Part shown: positions 32,959 to 45,700 of the stretch, piece after piece
Position numbering within the stretch: position 1 is the stretch's first letter
How the letters are laid out: each line of letters opens with the position of its first letter
Assembly (NCBI RefSeq): GCF_000006405.1
Contig: NW_003215631.1
Coordinates: forward strand, 206,483-257,424
Direction: 5' to 3'
Length of the DNA: 50,942 bases
Origin: Perkinsus marinus ATCC 50983
Taxonomy: Eukaryota; Perkinsozoa; Perkinsida; Perkinsidae
The notes under the pieces: model-generated
The model's database searches: none
Seen by the model: only the letters and a program-made list of their open reading frames with translations
Told to the model about the DNA's origin: nothing
Program-made: the position numbers and the translations under genes

Positions 32959-33301
32959 GAACCTTTACAAAGTTGAGTTTCGAACGATTGCGTGAAAAAT
33001 TCACAAACGTTTATGTAAAATCGTCCGTCTATAACGTGGGGAATTTTTTCCTGATACTTCGATATGCCTGTTACACAGATCCTAGGGGTTTGTTGCATAC
33101 TGAGGTTCCTTCTCGGATTTCCTTTCGTTGCCGCAGCCTTCTGTTATCAAGTATGAAATGTATCTCGCATGGTCTTCCGAAGGGCTCGTGGATTATCTCG
33201 ATCCGTTGATGAGCTGAGCTGATGTTTATACGGGGCCAAAGCTTAAGCGGGCCGTGCTGCTGTTAAACTCTCCTTGGCAGTTTGTGTGAGAATTCTTCGG
33301 T
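32959..33301. promoter_or_regulatory. Divergent intergenic spacer upstream of CCT2
   Basis: About 340 bp separate the divergent starts of the minus-strand gene and CCT2, so both promoters must lie here. I see no obvious TATA or other motif to point to. Confidence 0.4.
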
Positions 33302-35911
33302 ATGGCTACTGCCCTCGGCTCCAGTTCAATCCCCGGTATCTTGGCCAGTGGAGCTTCGGAAAATAGAGGCGAAAACGCGAGGTATCCAACCCGACGAAAC
33401 AGAGATGAGTGATAGTTAGCATGTGATTATATTTCAGACTCGAGAGCTATGTCGGAGCAATCGCCATTGGTGATCTGGTCAAGACCACTCTGGGCCCTAG
33501 GGGTAACTCCTATTCGCTTGGAATGTGCTTGAATGTCCTTCTCAGGTATGGACAAGATTTTGGAGAGCATGGATAAGCAAGGCCCTCGTGGGAAGAACGT
33601 CACTGTTACCAACGACGGAGCCACAATTCTACAGTCCATCTGGGTCGACAATCCCGCAGCCAAGATTCTGGTCGACATGAGCCGAACTCAGGTGTGGTGT
33701 TACCTTCTGGTTCGATCCATCGAAGTTGTTTTTTTCCAGGACCAACAGTGTGGCGATGGCACGACCTCAGTGGTCGTATTGGCGGCCGAGATGCTTCGTC
33801 GGGCTGAGGACTTAGTGACCATTCAGAAGCTCCATCCCATGGTTATCATCAAGGTAAGACTCGGCATTTCGAGAAGCCCTGTGATTTTTCTTATAGGGAT
33901 TTCGCGCTGCTCTTGCTTGTGCGAGGAAGACATTGGACGGTTGCGCCTTCGATAACGGCAAGGATGAAGCCAAATTCCGTAAGAATGCATCTATCGATGT
34001 TTCGGATTCAATCGCTCCCCGTTCAGGCGAGGATCTGCTCGCTATCGCTCGAACGACACTCTCGTCAAAGCTCCTTCACTACGAGAAGGACAAGTTCGCT
34101 GAGCTGGCCGTTGACGCAGTTCTTCGCCTGAAGGGTCGGAAGAACTTGGATTACATCCAGGTAGGCTTTGCTGGTATCGCATGAGTAGGCCATTATGGTT
34201 GCATAGGTGATCAAAAAGCCCGGTGCTTCGCTGCGTGACAGCTACCTTGAGGAGGGCTTCATCCTCGAGAAGCGTATCGGCACAGGTATGCCTAAGAAAA
34301 TCGAGGATTGCAATGTGAGTATTATCATTTTATTTTTGTTCGACTTCCCGTTTGTAGGTGATGATTGCCAACACTCCAATGGATACTGACAAGATCAAGA
34401 TCTACGGCGCTCGGGTTAAGGTCGATTCTTTGACCAGCGTTCAGGAAATTGAGGTATTGATGATGTGTTCTTTTCTGGGTCGATTTTGGTAATATTCAGG
34501 CCGCCGAGAAGGAGAAGATGAAGGATAAGGTCGACAGAATTTGCGATTCGGGCTGCAACGTTTTTATCAACAGGTAGCTTCCAGGTTGAATCTCACGGCT
34601 ACTCTGGCTTATACTGTTCTTTATATTGTTCTTCGCTCCGCTAGTTCCCGCTCATTTTCTCAGACAATTGATATACAATTATCCTGAGCAGTGCTTCCGT
34701 AAGCGCGGAGTTGTGGCCATTGAGCATTCGGATTTCGATGGCACTGAGAGGCTTGCCGCTGTGCTCGGTAAGAGCAGGTCTTGACGCTACTTCGCAGTTT
34801 CACCTTCGTCGCAGATGCCGACATCGCTTCTACTTTCGAGGAACCCAAGAAGATCAAATTAGGCCACTGCAAGGAAATCAAGGAGATCATGTTAGGTAGG
34901 ATTTGCTGTAGAGTTTGAACGAAGATTAATGCTTTTTGTTCAGGTGAAGACAAGGCTATTCAGTTCACTGGCTGTGCCTCTGGTGAGGCTTGCTGCATCG
35001 TCCTTAGAGGAGCTAGCCAGCATGTTCTCGATGTAAGTCCGAATGGCTCGTAGTCGACCCGACAGCGCTCTGGTTGAACCTTCCTGAGCCTCCGCTACAA
35101 TCTGCGGTAGCGTCTGATTGCAGGCCGGCCGTTGTCTGATCTGTTTCGGAGAGTGATAGTCTAGACTTTTCGATACATGATATGATTCAATTCATACTAC
35201 ACCATTTCGAATTTGCCCTCTTCCTCAGGAGGCTGAGCGTTCTCTTCACGACGCGTTGGCCGTCCTCTACCAGACCATCAGCGAGACTAGAGTCGTCTAC
35301 GGTGGTGGATGCACAGAGATGGAAATGGGAGTTAACGTCCTGGAGTTGGCCTCCAAGACTGAGGGAAAAGTAGTACTTGATTTCCCTACAATGGATATTC
35401 ACTTTCTCAGGAAGCGCTCGCTGTCGAAGCTTTCGCTAAGGCCTTGATGGCGATGCCTGGAATTCTAGCTGAGAACGGAGGATTCGATGCTGCCGAGCTG
35501 GTCGGCAATCTCCGAGCGATGCATCAGAAGGGACATGCCGACGCTGGGCTTGATCTTTCCAAGGGGTAAGTGCGTTTGCGCAATAGTACATACTCGCATC
35601 ATAAGTACGTAAATATGTTCCGTGCGGGTTTCGTGGAATTCCTCACGCTGTGGTTGTCGAATCGCGAATCACGGTGAAGCTGTCATCGGTCGCTGCTAGT
35701 TTGGATAGCATTCATCGCATGTATCCACAAGCCGGAATTGAAAACTTCGGATCATGTGTTTTTCAGTGTCGTGTCGAGTATGTCGGAACTCCGAATCTGC
35801 GAGTCCTACCGTTCTAAACTCTCTCAACTTTGCGCCGCAACGGAGGCCGCCGAGCAGGTTGTACGCGTAGACAACATCATCAGAAACGCTCCTAGACAGC
35901 GCAACGCATAA
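33302..35911 (+). CDS. CCT2: Chaperonin TCP-1 beta subunit (CCT2)
   Basis: This is a subunit of the cytosolic TRiC/CCT ring that folds actin, tubulin and other proteins. Fourteen exons: 33302-33381, 33438-33502, 33546-33691, 33740-33853, 33897-34160, 34207-34314, 34358-34453, 34500-34573, 34664-34767, 34815-34895, 34944-35032, 35229-35369, 35411-35565 and 35767-35911. They total 1662 nt, or 553 aa, close to the family's usual 535. Landmarks are [32 protein letters not shown], the ATPase motif [52 protein letters not shown] and the C-terminal [11 protein letters not shown]. The beta subunit fits better than other CCT subunits. Oddities: the usual acidic DDEV before GDGTT is DQQC. The largest intron is 201 bp; most are 43-56. 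Confidence 0.97.
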
Positions 35912-36171
35912 GTAGGGAGGTTGACGAATCCCGTGTTCCCGAATTTTTCGCTTCACAGATACTACGTCACTACTTCTTTGTCAAGCGATTGGGGGATGGA
36001 GACTGGCGCCGTTCAATGTGTGACAGAGATCATATACCTGCCTTCTCGTTAGATACCTTTTCGTTGAATAGAGAAACTTTGTGTTGTTACACCCACAGTG
36101 CATAAATAGTAGTCACAGCAGGCCTTATGCTCCGAATGATGTTTATATGCAAATATTCATGAAGCGGTGAA

Positions 36172-36795
36172 CTAAATATCATCTTCAGTACTTGAGGACG
36201 ATAGCCATTGATAGCCAAACGACGCATGCAAAGTGTCGTAGGTGGGGCTATCTTTGTTCTTGTCCATGAACTCCTCGCCTATCAATGGCAAGAAGTGCCA
36301 ACCAAAGCGATGTTGGTACGACGGAAGCTCTATGGAGGTGAAATCATCTCGAATTAAAATCTTCTTCGGCAGGGAATCATCGCCAAGAGGAACCGAGGTT
36401 TGGGTTGTTCATTACGAGTTCAATTACCCAGTGGGTCGATATTAGCTATTCTCGACTAATCTCGCAAACATTCACCGTGCTTAACAGCTTTGGCTGACAG
36501 CCCTCAGCAACTGAGGGACCGAGAAATCCTGGTCTTTTTGCCGTGCACATAATTAGCAAACTCCCAAATGCTATATCTCCCGAGCTCCATTGGCGGGCCG
36601 TGAGAAAATGATTCGCATGTTACGTGTATTCTGCAACTGTTGACCAATTCCTTGTACGATCTGCACTCTTTTCACAACGCAAACATTATTTCGAAAGGTG
36701 TGAAAGAAAAAAGCATTGGCGAGCATGATGACGACGAGGCTAACAATGAATTGACCTCCACAGGCGCCTCTCGAAACGTGTCTACTGAAGCCCAC
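36172..36795 (-). CDS. Small single-pass membrane protein, unrecognised
   Basis: The 5' exon (36795-36574) starts MGFSRHVSRG and has one membrane helix (FIVSLVVIMLANAFFF) followed by a basic segment with VQIVQGIGQQLQ. The 3' exon (about 36400-36172, stop TAG) reads LPKKILIRDDFTSIELPSY and FGWHFLPLIGEEFMDKNK and ends in a Ser/Glu/Asp tail. The middle (36450-36570) has candidate exon pieces but I could not close the frame, and no AG acceptor sits just before the 3' exon. The topology suggests an N-terminal anchor with a soluble domain. The family is unknown. Confidence 0.5.
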
Positions 36796-37062
36796 GGAGT
36801 TCTTAGTCTTGAGTAGTCAGCGATATATAAGAACGGGACATCTAATGGTGGCAGGCTTGCATTCGAGTGATAACACTCGTCGAATTAGACGGTAACAACA
36901 CCTGGGTAGTAGTGGTGATAGCAGCGGTGATAGCATTTGTACGAGCAGTGAAAAATGATGATGAGTCTTTACATAGCTGAACTTATCAGATTCGTGCACG
37001 ATTCTAACTTGGCTTCTATCTGTTGAGGTTTATTCTGGCATACTTCACGCCAACTCATTCCA

Positions 37063-39646
37063 TTAGTTGAGCTCATCATTCAGCAGAATCGTTCTTTTCT
37101 CAGCACTGCCTCCCACGGCACTTGAGGAAGAGCTCCCGCCTCCAGATGGAGTCACTGAAGACAAAACGCATGCAATACCCATCTGTGGTTTGCGCAAGAG
37201 TAAAATCCAATAAACAATACCGAGAGGAAGATCCGGACATAAGGATATTCTCAGGCAAGCTAGCTGTCGAAAGCGACCCATGAAACGAATCAACCTCGGA
37301 TGCTGTATTCGCAAGGGGCATTGAGGAAGCCAGATCAGAGCTAAGTATTCGCGAAGAGTCACTTACTTTGAACATCCCCAAGATGATGAGCAGACATGAC
37401 ATTTCCCGCTGGCTTGTGCTCGGGAAACTAAAAACAACTCATGCTGCCAATGGGAGAAAATGATGACTTACGGCTGGCGGGGCGAACGACGAAGCCACCA
37501 TATGGTTCGAAAAAGGATGTGGAACTTCGGGGACAGGGCCAATGGATTGAGGACCTGCATAATCAACTTGATATCTCTCTTCAAATCCAGTAAGACCGAG
37601 ATGGAGAAAATTATGTTAACAAACTGTCGTGACCGATGGAAGAGGAATACTTCAACACCTACATTCATATTGGCTATAGCTGTGTAGTCCCAACAGAGAA
37701 GCCACGGCCGCTGATGGATTCAGCTGGCTGGCTTTTAGATATAGGTCTAGAGCTTGTTGCTGTTGATGCATGAGTATTTGAGCTTCTTGAGCTGCTACTA
37801 GAGCCTGACAATGAGGTAGCAAGAGGAAGGATATCGGGAGGATAGACCTGTAGATAAGCGTGCTGCTGCTGTAGGGTCCCCACGAGCTGTGTGAGAGCAT
37901 CTACGGACTCCTCTGGAGTACTGGGGCATACCTGAGTACTATTAAGTGAGCAGACTTCATCATGGGGAGTTCCCGTAAAACGAAGATGAAATTGAAACCA
38001 CCAATGTGACGTACAAAAGACCTACACCCTGCGCTAGTGTAAAGCAGGGGTGAGGACTGAGAGCGAATATTCGAGTCATTTAAGCCACCTTAAAATAGTA
38101 TAAACGTTGATGGTAGGAGTAGTCGCAACACTAGCTACGTTGGGTCTGCCGTTGTCGCGCACAGGCGTGACAGTCGAGAGGATTCCGCTGGTCTCGAGCG
38201 ATTCTTCGCTAGTGAAAACTGGAGTCTCCATCGCCCAACTGGTAGGATAGGCAGGGTCCTGAACCAGCAGTCACTCCTCGGAAGACCGAAGATGGAACCC
38301 CCCTTGGTTGGGCCACAATTACCTCATCTCTGGTTTTCACTGGAGTCTGCTTTACGACCGGCGTCATGACTTCTCTACGATGACGATCGAACCTACGCAT
38401 GTGAGGAGCGAAAATACGGTCGCGTTTTCTGCGTTGAAACGAAAGAGAAGCCAATCCCAACGACAAAGCGCCAAATGAAAAGAGTGTAACGACACTCTTC
38501 GACTGATTGACTCGACAACATACACAGGCGTAGGGCTAACAGTCGAGGCTTGACTTCTCGTGGTGCTCATCTCGACAGCACGTAGATCCTGAGGGAGGTA
38601 CTGGAAGGATAGAACAAAGAAGCACCCCACCTCTCTCCCGTGAGCGAATTTACACTCGGCAGCCGACAGAGGGCAGGCGTCGATCCACCATTTGTCACAG
38701 ATGGTCGTTTTCCTGAGACGCGTGAGTACGGCCACACCGAAATGGTCTCACAACTCATGCCGAAGTTGTCTCATAACTATCTCAAAACGATGCTATGAAA
38801 CGATTCAACATTGGGACGGCGCAATCACGTGACTTTAGGAGCTCTAACAACGGGCATTGCGTCTGTGATCAGTACACTAACAATCACTTTCAAGAAAATT
38901 CCAAAATTTTTGAGATTTCCTGTAAAAGATCGTTCAGAAGAAATGACCTCAAATCAGGGGCGATCTTGAGATCCTCGGCACCATGAGCGTAGACACAGCT
39001 GTCGCCGTGAACACAACCGCGACTGAAACGGACAAATATACCCAGACGAGTGGGCACCGCTCCGCTTACTCCGAGTGGTAGTAGATACAAGCTCTCGTCT
39101 TATGAAGGAGTCTATGGTCTGTGCCACTTAGGTGGGAGTCGGTATCTGAGATTTGTTCACTCCACGAGAATTTCTCATGACACTCCTAAAATGACCCGAA
39201 AATTAAGTTAGTCATCGAGCAATAACGAAAGAATATGCCTGGGAAAGCAGAGGGCTGCCTGTTCGACAATTTCTGTTCTGCAGTCCGAGACTCATTTGAT
39301 GATAAGCTATACAGGGCATCGTGAGGTAACATACCAATATCCAGTTTACTCATCCACTATACAAAGGTGTTGTCATCCACGCCGAGCTACACGATGCGTG
39401 AGAAAGTTAGAGAGTGAACATCTCCACGGATTCTTACCCGGGACATCCTTGGTCGATTCCTCGTACTGAGACGGCTGATGGAATACTACCAAGTAAAACA
39501 ACGTCGAACCAAACATACAGTGGACGCATACCGTGAGACATGAGAGATCCAAGGGCCTTCGAAGTGGCGGTATCAGCGGCGACGCCCAGAGAGGACTCAT
39601 CGCTGGAACTGGTAGCAGAAGTAGGAGTTGGCAGAGAGGCGGGCAT
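37063..39646 (-). CDS. CCCH zinc-finger protein, likely RNA-binding
   Basis: Exon 1 (39646 to about 39520) is Ser/Thr-rich (MPASLPTPTSATSSSDESS) and joins by a 47-bp intron to YEESTKDVP. The next exons build finger 1, C-x8-C-x5-C-x3-H, as CIYYHSDRGCVHGDSCVYAH, completed across an intron at 39081/39035. Finger 2 is near 38700-38640 (CDKWWIDACPLSAAECKFAH), spaced C-x7-C-x6-C-x3-H, followed by GRE and YLPQDLRAVEMSTTRSQ. Downstream are low-complexity segments (VVKQTPVKTRDEVIVAQP; ALVAAQEAQILMHQQQQAL) and a Ser/Gly-rich end (SGGGSSSSSAVGG) closing at 37063. Tandem CCCH fingers usually bind AU-rich or other mRNA elements. Several mid-gene junctions are unresolved. Confidence 0.75.
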
Positions 39647-39968
39647 TATTGCACGTCGGAAATGGACTGATGGGCTGAATCGAATCAACGTAAACAATCT
39701 ACCCTGCCCATTCGAGTGACTAGCGGCGCAAAACACTTGTTCTCGCAACGATGAGGTTATCATGCAACACGCTTTATCAAAGAAGAGTATCGAGTGCAAC
39801 CGCACTCCTACACCAGAGATATATGACTGATGATAATAGTAAGGTGTAGCGCTGAATACGGAGCTTTCGGACGGTGATGTCGAGCAGCATACGCAGAAGT
39901 AAACCGCCTCCAGACCACGGACAACAATGGTACATCTCCGAGGCCTCAGCGAGGGGTCATCTAAAAAT

Positions 39969-40037
39969 GCACAACCAAGGATTCGAACCCACACCCACGC
40001 TGATGGTAACCAGCGACTATGACTACCACGCCAAAAA
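39969..40037 (-). tRNA. tRNA-like sequence, degenerate
   Basis: On the minus strand CGCTG and CAGCG form a perfect five-pair arm around an eight-base loop, where a tRNA would have seven. A perfect B box GGTTCGAATCC sits in a partly paired T-arm, preceded by a D-arm-like GGTAGTCATAGTC. The acceptor ends do not pair. It begins three bases past the PP1 stop codon, on the same strand. Confidence 0.4.
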
Positions 40038-40039
40038 CG

Positions 40040-41978
40040 TTACTTCTTTTTAATCGATGGTTTGAGGAGCTGGAAAGAGCACATGAGATCGTCTCGAATG
40101 GACATCATCGCTCCTGCGTTGTCAAACTCCCCGCAATAATGAGGTGCCGAAAATATCGTTACCTGAAACGATATTTTATATAACATTTCGCCTCATTTAG
40201 CATCTCATCAGCAACCCATGTTCCACGAGACGATAGCCACCGAAAACATCAAGCCGAACTAATCCTCAGCGCAAGTTAGAACAATAACTAACTGGATCGA
40301 TCACAAAAGATTCACAAGTGATACGAAGTGATAGGGCAGCGTACCATTTGGCGCTGGGCGAAGAATTCGTAGCCATCTTCAACGACTTGATGCGCTCGGA
40401 CAACCAGATCAAAATCGAACCTGGGAAAGCCGATACTCCGCAGACAATCACGATCAGAGTGACAGTCACTTCTCGAGGAAATCTTGCACTACGTCGCCGC
40501 CAAAAGTGAAACTCACGCCTCGGTCGTTATCCGCCCAGCCTATGAGCAACCGCTCGTGAACTCGGGTACGGCAGTCGAGCTTACCAGATATACCGGGTTC
40601 TGGATCGCTCCACAATAAGTCGCAAACCAAACCTTCCTCGGGGACCTGAGGAACCTCCCCGGAATGGTCGAAGTGCAACAACTACGAAAAAAGTTTTGAT
40701 TATACTATTTTTATACATTATATCCACTAATTATACTAGATTTATATATTTACATTTAGTTATTAGAATAAATGATATATACCACATTATGATAATATTA
40801 TCCCTTTGAACCACATGTTGTGGTATTAGCAGGAGCACGTTTCCGATTGGGTCTCGGGCGGACTAATGACGGAATTGATAGGAGAATTTCGCGTGTCGAC
40901 CGCCAATTCGACTCAAGTAGATATGTGCCAACAAAAACGACTTGGATCGAATTCTGGAAAGACCAAGCGGATAACCTCGATGAAAAAATCAACCACCGAG
41001 AACAACCATCATATTTCCGTCAGAGCAGTTGCATTCGAATAAGCCTGTACTCAGACAAGTCACGAATATTCTCTTCCCCCCGGATTTGGAAAATTACGCA
41101 CCTCCACAGGCCGTTTGACATTGTTGATAGCAGACATACTGGTGATATCTGGGCTCAAACCAGCATGAACACAGAATATTTTCTCATCGATGGTTGCTGA
41201 GTAGAAACAAGCTTAAGTGCTTCCTCAAGCCGTTACCGTTCACCTGCTAATGGTAGAAGGTTGAACATCTCGCAGAAGCTTTTCCACAGTTTCACGTTGA
41301 ATCGTCGCTTCACTTCATCGTAGAACCCGTAAATACGAGAGATAGGCGCACACTCGTGGTTTCCGCGGAGGAGATAGCTGAAATAAAGAGTTCAAAAAGG
41401 AATGGTATTAGCAATTACATCTTTTCCGGGTACTTTACTTTCAAAGCGGATAGGAGCAGCATGCACTCCATCCCGTACGGGCCGCGATCCACATAGTCTC
41501 CGAGGAAAAGATATCTATATGAACATGCTGCCAGAATATTCGCATTGGCAATTAGGGTTTACTTCGTCTCGGGTGGATAGCCGCCACAGTCCAGTAAACG
41601 CAGCAAGTCCGGGTATTGTCCATGAATGTCGCCGACCACCTTGCATGGTGCCTCAACGTTCAGCAAACTCGGTTCTCCTGAGAAACTAGTCACTCACTGA
41701 ATTGGAGTTAATCGGTCACCTTCCAGAATTTTCTTGAGTCTGCTAATGCAACATTTAATATCAGCCTCTTGCATCGGCACGGGCTGAAAAATGAGATGCG
41801 ACTTGCTGCTCCGGGAGGAGCCTCACTTTCGTGATCGGCTTCCCTTTCACTGCCAGGAGTGCGTCAATGAGGGTGTCTGGCGTCCACCTGAGCTCAACTA
41901 GCGAAGCACGCAGAAACTCTACGTTTACTTGTCTATTTGCTCCGCGGTGGGCTCACTCTTGTTCGTCAAGCGTTTCAT
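40040..41978 (-). CDS. PPP1C: Ser/Thr protein phosphatase PP1 catalytic subunit
   Basis: This is a metal-dependent PPP-family phosphatase. Eleven exons: 41978-41929, 41887-41827, 41783-41720, 41677-41563, 41514-41419, 41377-41244, 41196-41102, 40645-40585, 40539-40470, 40420-40345 and 40162-40040. They sum to 945 nt, or 314 aa, about PP1 size. All signatures are present: [93 protein letters not shown] and [17 protein letters not shown]. The region between the metal site and C-terminus matches PP1 rather than PP2A or calcineurin. Differences from animal PP1 include HAG for HGG, SAPHYC for SAPNYC, and a diverged N-terminus ([18 protein letters not shown]). The C-terminal tail is short (SIKKK). 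Confidence 0.96.
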
Positions 41979-42747
41979 CACGGCGAGGTCAACCAACTAC
42001 GGGAAATAACTATACGCAAATTCCGATGGGCGCTGGAATTTCCACCCTGTCGAAGAGACCGTAGCCTCTTAACGGACACATTCCGTATCTTGCACGCGCA
42101 ACCTCAATTTGATACCTTTACCAAATCCCACCCCCGAAGGGAAATTCAATACTCCACGAATCCACAAGGCTCATCCTGGCGACAATACTCCTTACGATGA
42201 ACCCTTTACTGAGAAGTCTGGCCAACCGCAGTTTTGATGCAAAAATTCCTTAACTAGAGACGGGACCAAACAAGCACGCACAAAAACAGAATTGCGCTCC
42301 TGGGCGAGCGCGTTGTCGGGAAACAGCCGCGCGCGCCTTTGGGAGTATATGATTGAGAAATTTGCAATTCCGCCATGTTGAAATGGTCTCCTATACGTTA
42401 CGGCACTAAGCCGAAGGAGTTCAACAAACTATGGCGATCTATCCCAGGAGCACGGGAAGTAGTCGCTGGTGAGAGAGGCGGCAAGACTATGCCGAGACTC
42501 AGGTTGAAAAAGAAAGGAGTTATTGATGAAAAGTAGTAAATGCAATACCGCACTGAACTCATTTTCATGCTCTTATTTTTCGACTGAAAAGATGCTCGCA
42601 TGCAGTAGATCAGAACAACAGTGACCCAATCTAACTTGTTCGGAGGCTATTAAGTGCCGGCTCTCTGTATTTGCTAGTCGGTCGTATAGTCGGTCGAGTT
42701 CATAATCTCGGGTAGACAAACCCGCAAAAAATCCTAACATCGCGCTA
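41979..42747. promoter_or_regulatory. Divergent intergenic spacer between PP1 and the repeat-protein gene
   Basis: About 770 bp between two divergent starts. It contains a GC-rich patch near 42300-42340 (GCGAGCGCGTTG, CGCGCGCGCC) that stands out from its flanks. No exon was found. Confidence 0.4.
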
Positions 42748-45700
42748 ATGAGTTTGTTTGTTCCGTCAGCTGGTGTTTGTTCGGATACGCAGAGTCACTT
42801 AGTTTGTAGCATGACACATGGTCGATCAGGTATGAAAATAACTGGGCGAATCCTTGGCATGCTCGGCGAAAAAGAGACACACCTGATGATATGGTGAAAG
42901 GCCTTCTGTACAACCCTGAAGGCTTGGACGCCGGCACGATCGGGCCGCATGTTTTCCGTGCTGTAATAGCAGTCAGGAAAGCCAACTGTACCAAATTAGA
43001 ATATAGTCTAAGTATAATCGATATCGCTCATGTTCGACAACAACTGTGAAGTAGTACTCGTTTTCCCCATGCAAAAATATTCAAGACCATGGTTCGTCTT
43101 CTGTGGTGCCCTCCGTCATAAGGTCATATCTAGGTTCAGTTCGGTCTGGATGAGCCGGATTTGATGGCTCGGTACGCTCAACGTATAACGGAAGTTTGTA
43201 GCGGTATGAAACCAATAAGTCTTGGTCTTGTTATGGTTGCATTCGGCAGAGCTGGGTACCAGGGCGGCTATTGCGTACAAATCGCCATTCGAAATTTGGA
43301 TTGCGACTTGTACGAAAATTAAAAGAGCGTCTATATAAATTTCAAATCGACGCTCTTCTTCTTTCCGAGGCGAATGGGATACCTATTATGGTGATCACTA
43401 TTCAGTTGAGTGTTGTAGCAGTGGAAATCTTCGTATTATACGGCGAGCCGCTGGAGCTGTGAAGTTTTTCGCTCTAACGTTAATTCTGTGTCAGAATAGC
43501 TCACGAGAAGATGCTCGCTAGACTGTCAGAGGTTATTCCAGGACGATTACGGTTCTTTGGTCCTGTTGAGCTGTCGATGCTTTGCAGTGGTCTCATGAGA
43601 TTGCGATATTATAATGAGAAGCTTTTGCGGAGGTAGTATGTGACACCTATCAACACAGTGACATACAACACTAGCGAATTTCGTGTTCGCGAAAGATGAT
43701 GATTTGAATCAAAATTCGTGTAGATTAAATTTGATTGTTGGTTCATTTCAGAATCGCTGATGAAGTACCTCACAGGTTGCCCGTGTTGGAGCCTAGCCAC
43801 ATTGGGCAAATAATTTACGCGTTTAGTGTGTTGGGCTTCAGAGACCAAATGCTCTATGTGGATATAGCTGACGATGTAGGAAAGGGGACTGCCTATCGAT
43901 CAACTTGATGCTATGCCGCTCTTGGTAGGTAATGCGTCGAATTCGGGACTTCACCAACCCGATCGAGCTGCTACAGGTGATCAAAGCGCTAGCGAAAGCA
44001 GAAGTGGTAATAGCCTGGGTCAATTGCGTGGAACACAAGAAAACAATAGTGGTCCTAGGAATATAGCAAATGTTTTGTTGACATTGAAAATTAGGCGCGC
44101 GCATTCACATCGATGTGAACTACTTTGGTTATGACAGATTTCCCCCAACTCAGATGTTGCCTGGTTTATGGGAGTGCCTGGTAGATGCTGGTACTTCACA
44201 GTGGGAAGAGATCATCAGAGGTGATATACCTAGTGTTGCAGTGCAGTACCTCGCGGCAGTGGCATCAATTGATGGTAAGTTCACGCCGTGCGGTATAAGA
44301 TGACATTTATTCATTTTCGTTGGACCACCATCATAGAGACGTTCTCAGGACACTTGGTGGCACGTGGTTATCCATCCGCCAATACTCAAGACTTCGCGTC
44401 AGCTATGTGCACAGTTCTGCTGGAGAAAGGCAACCAGCTCGATTTGAGTCTAGCAGCACGGGCGATAGGAAGTCTCGGAAAGTTACACCGGTACTGTATG
44501 TGGACTGTTGGGATAACGCAAATTGGTATGATGAAGGTATAATGAACAAGTCTGGAGTCCCCTCTTAGAAAATGTAATGAGCAATATAGATCATTTACAG
44601 CCCGATCAAATATCGCAGGTAATACTGGGGCTTTTTGATTTGCTGAAAATGTCTCCATGGACTGTATTGGCATCGTGTGCGATCGAAAGTGGATCGAGTG
44701 CTCTTGTTAGAGTCGCTTTATATCCGCTCAGAAATACGTTTTTTCTGATTGCTTCCTGTTAGTTTACCAGAATAGTCTCGGCCTTTAAGAAAACCTATTG
44801 TTGTCTTTCTGTATAATTCGACACCATTTTCAGAATGCTCAGTATTTGCGCGGTGTTCAGGTGTCTCTAGGACTATCAAGTGCGGGGCGAGGGCATCCGA
44901 TGACGACTCCCTTAATAGCAGCCTTATCGGCCAGGGCTATCAGTATAGTAGACGATTACGATGTGTGGTGTGCAGCGAATACAATGCAGGGGTAGGTCCC
45001 AGGATCGATCCCTGGTGGAAGCACTGATTACTTCAGGTTTGCCGGTCTTGGTAAACGTGATGTGAAGTTGTTTGGTGCATTAGCGAAGCACCTCGCTAAG
45101 AACGATAAGCTTCTAGAGGATGCAACTCCGCAAGGCCTTGCAAGTGTACTTCATTCAATGGCAAAAGTTATGATCAAGTAGCTGGAGAGGGGTCCTGGAG
45201 ACGATGAAGTTTTGGATCATCCCCATTATTCCTGTACATGAAAAATTCCACATTTCACAGCGAGTCTCAAGTGTCATGCAAAAAAGCATAATTTCGTGAA
45301 TTTTGTAGAAGTTATCCCAAGCAGCTCCCTCATTCCCTCCGTTCCGATGTACACAGATCGAACACGGCGATCCGCGTGATAGTTTGGCATGGTTCGTTTT
45401 ATCCTTGCTCAGAATAGAGAAGCTTTGCGTCACTATTTCAGGTCGGACATATTCTTGTACATTATGGCGAATCTCGTCATTTCTAAGATATCAGCTTTTG
45501 AGGGGCAAGCTCTAGGAATGGTAGTAGGTTGCGGGACTATGATTATGGCCGTGACATTGTTGGTACATAAACTTGACCGAGTTGCAGAAGACTCATTGGT
45601 GGATGATTTCTTCGTCGTATGGCTCGAAATAATGAGAAGTGTTTTCCGTCCATTACGGCACAGTAGAATGGAATTTGATAGTATGGCAATGATAATGAAG

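Noticed and set aside
36240-36445. Plus-strand protein at 36242-36445
   Set aside because: The minus strand of the same interval gives a more protein-like frame (LPKKILIRDDFTSIELPSY) ending at TAG 36172-36174.
39434-39994. A single 186-aa protein starting MWVRILGCAF
   Set aside because: Its 5' part overlaps the tRNA-like sequence and reads as chance; the real start of the CCCH gene is the internal Met at 39646, with an intron after about 39520.
41678-41697. A 20-bp intron in PP1
   Set aside because: A 42-bp intron starting at GTGACC keeps the frame and matches the PP1 alignment better.
44960-45030. Perfect T-arm-like CCAGG/CCTGG with ATCGATC loop
   Set aside because: No acceptor or D-arm upstream; it lies within the repeat-protein gene between coding exons.
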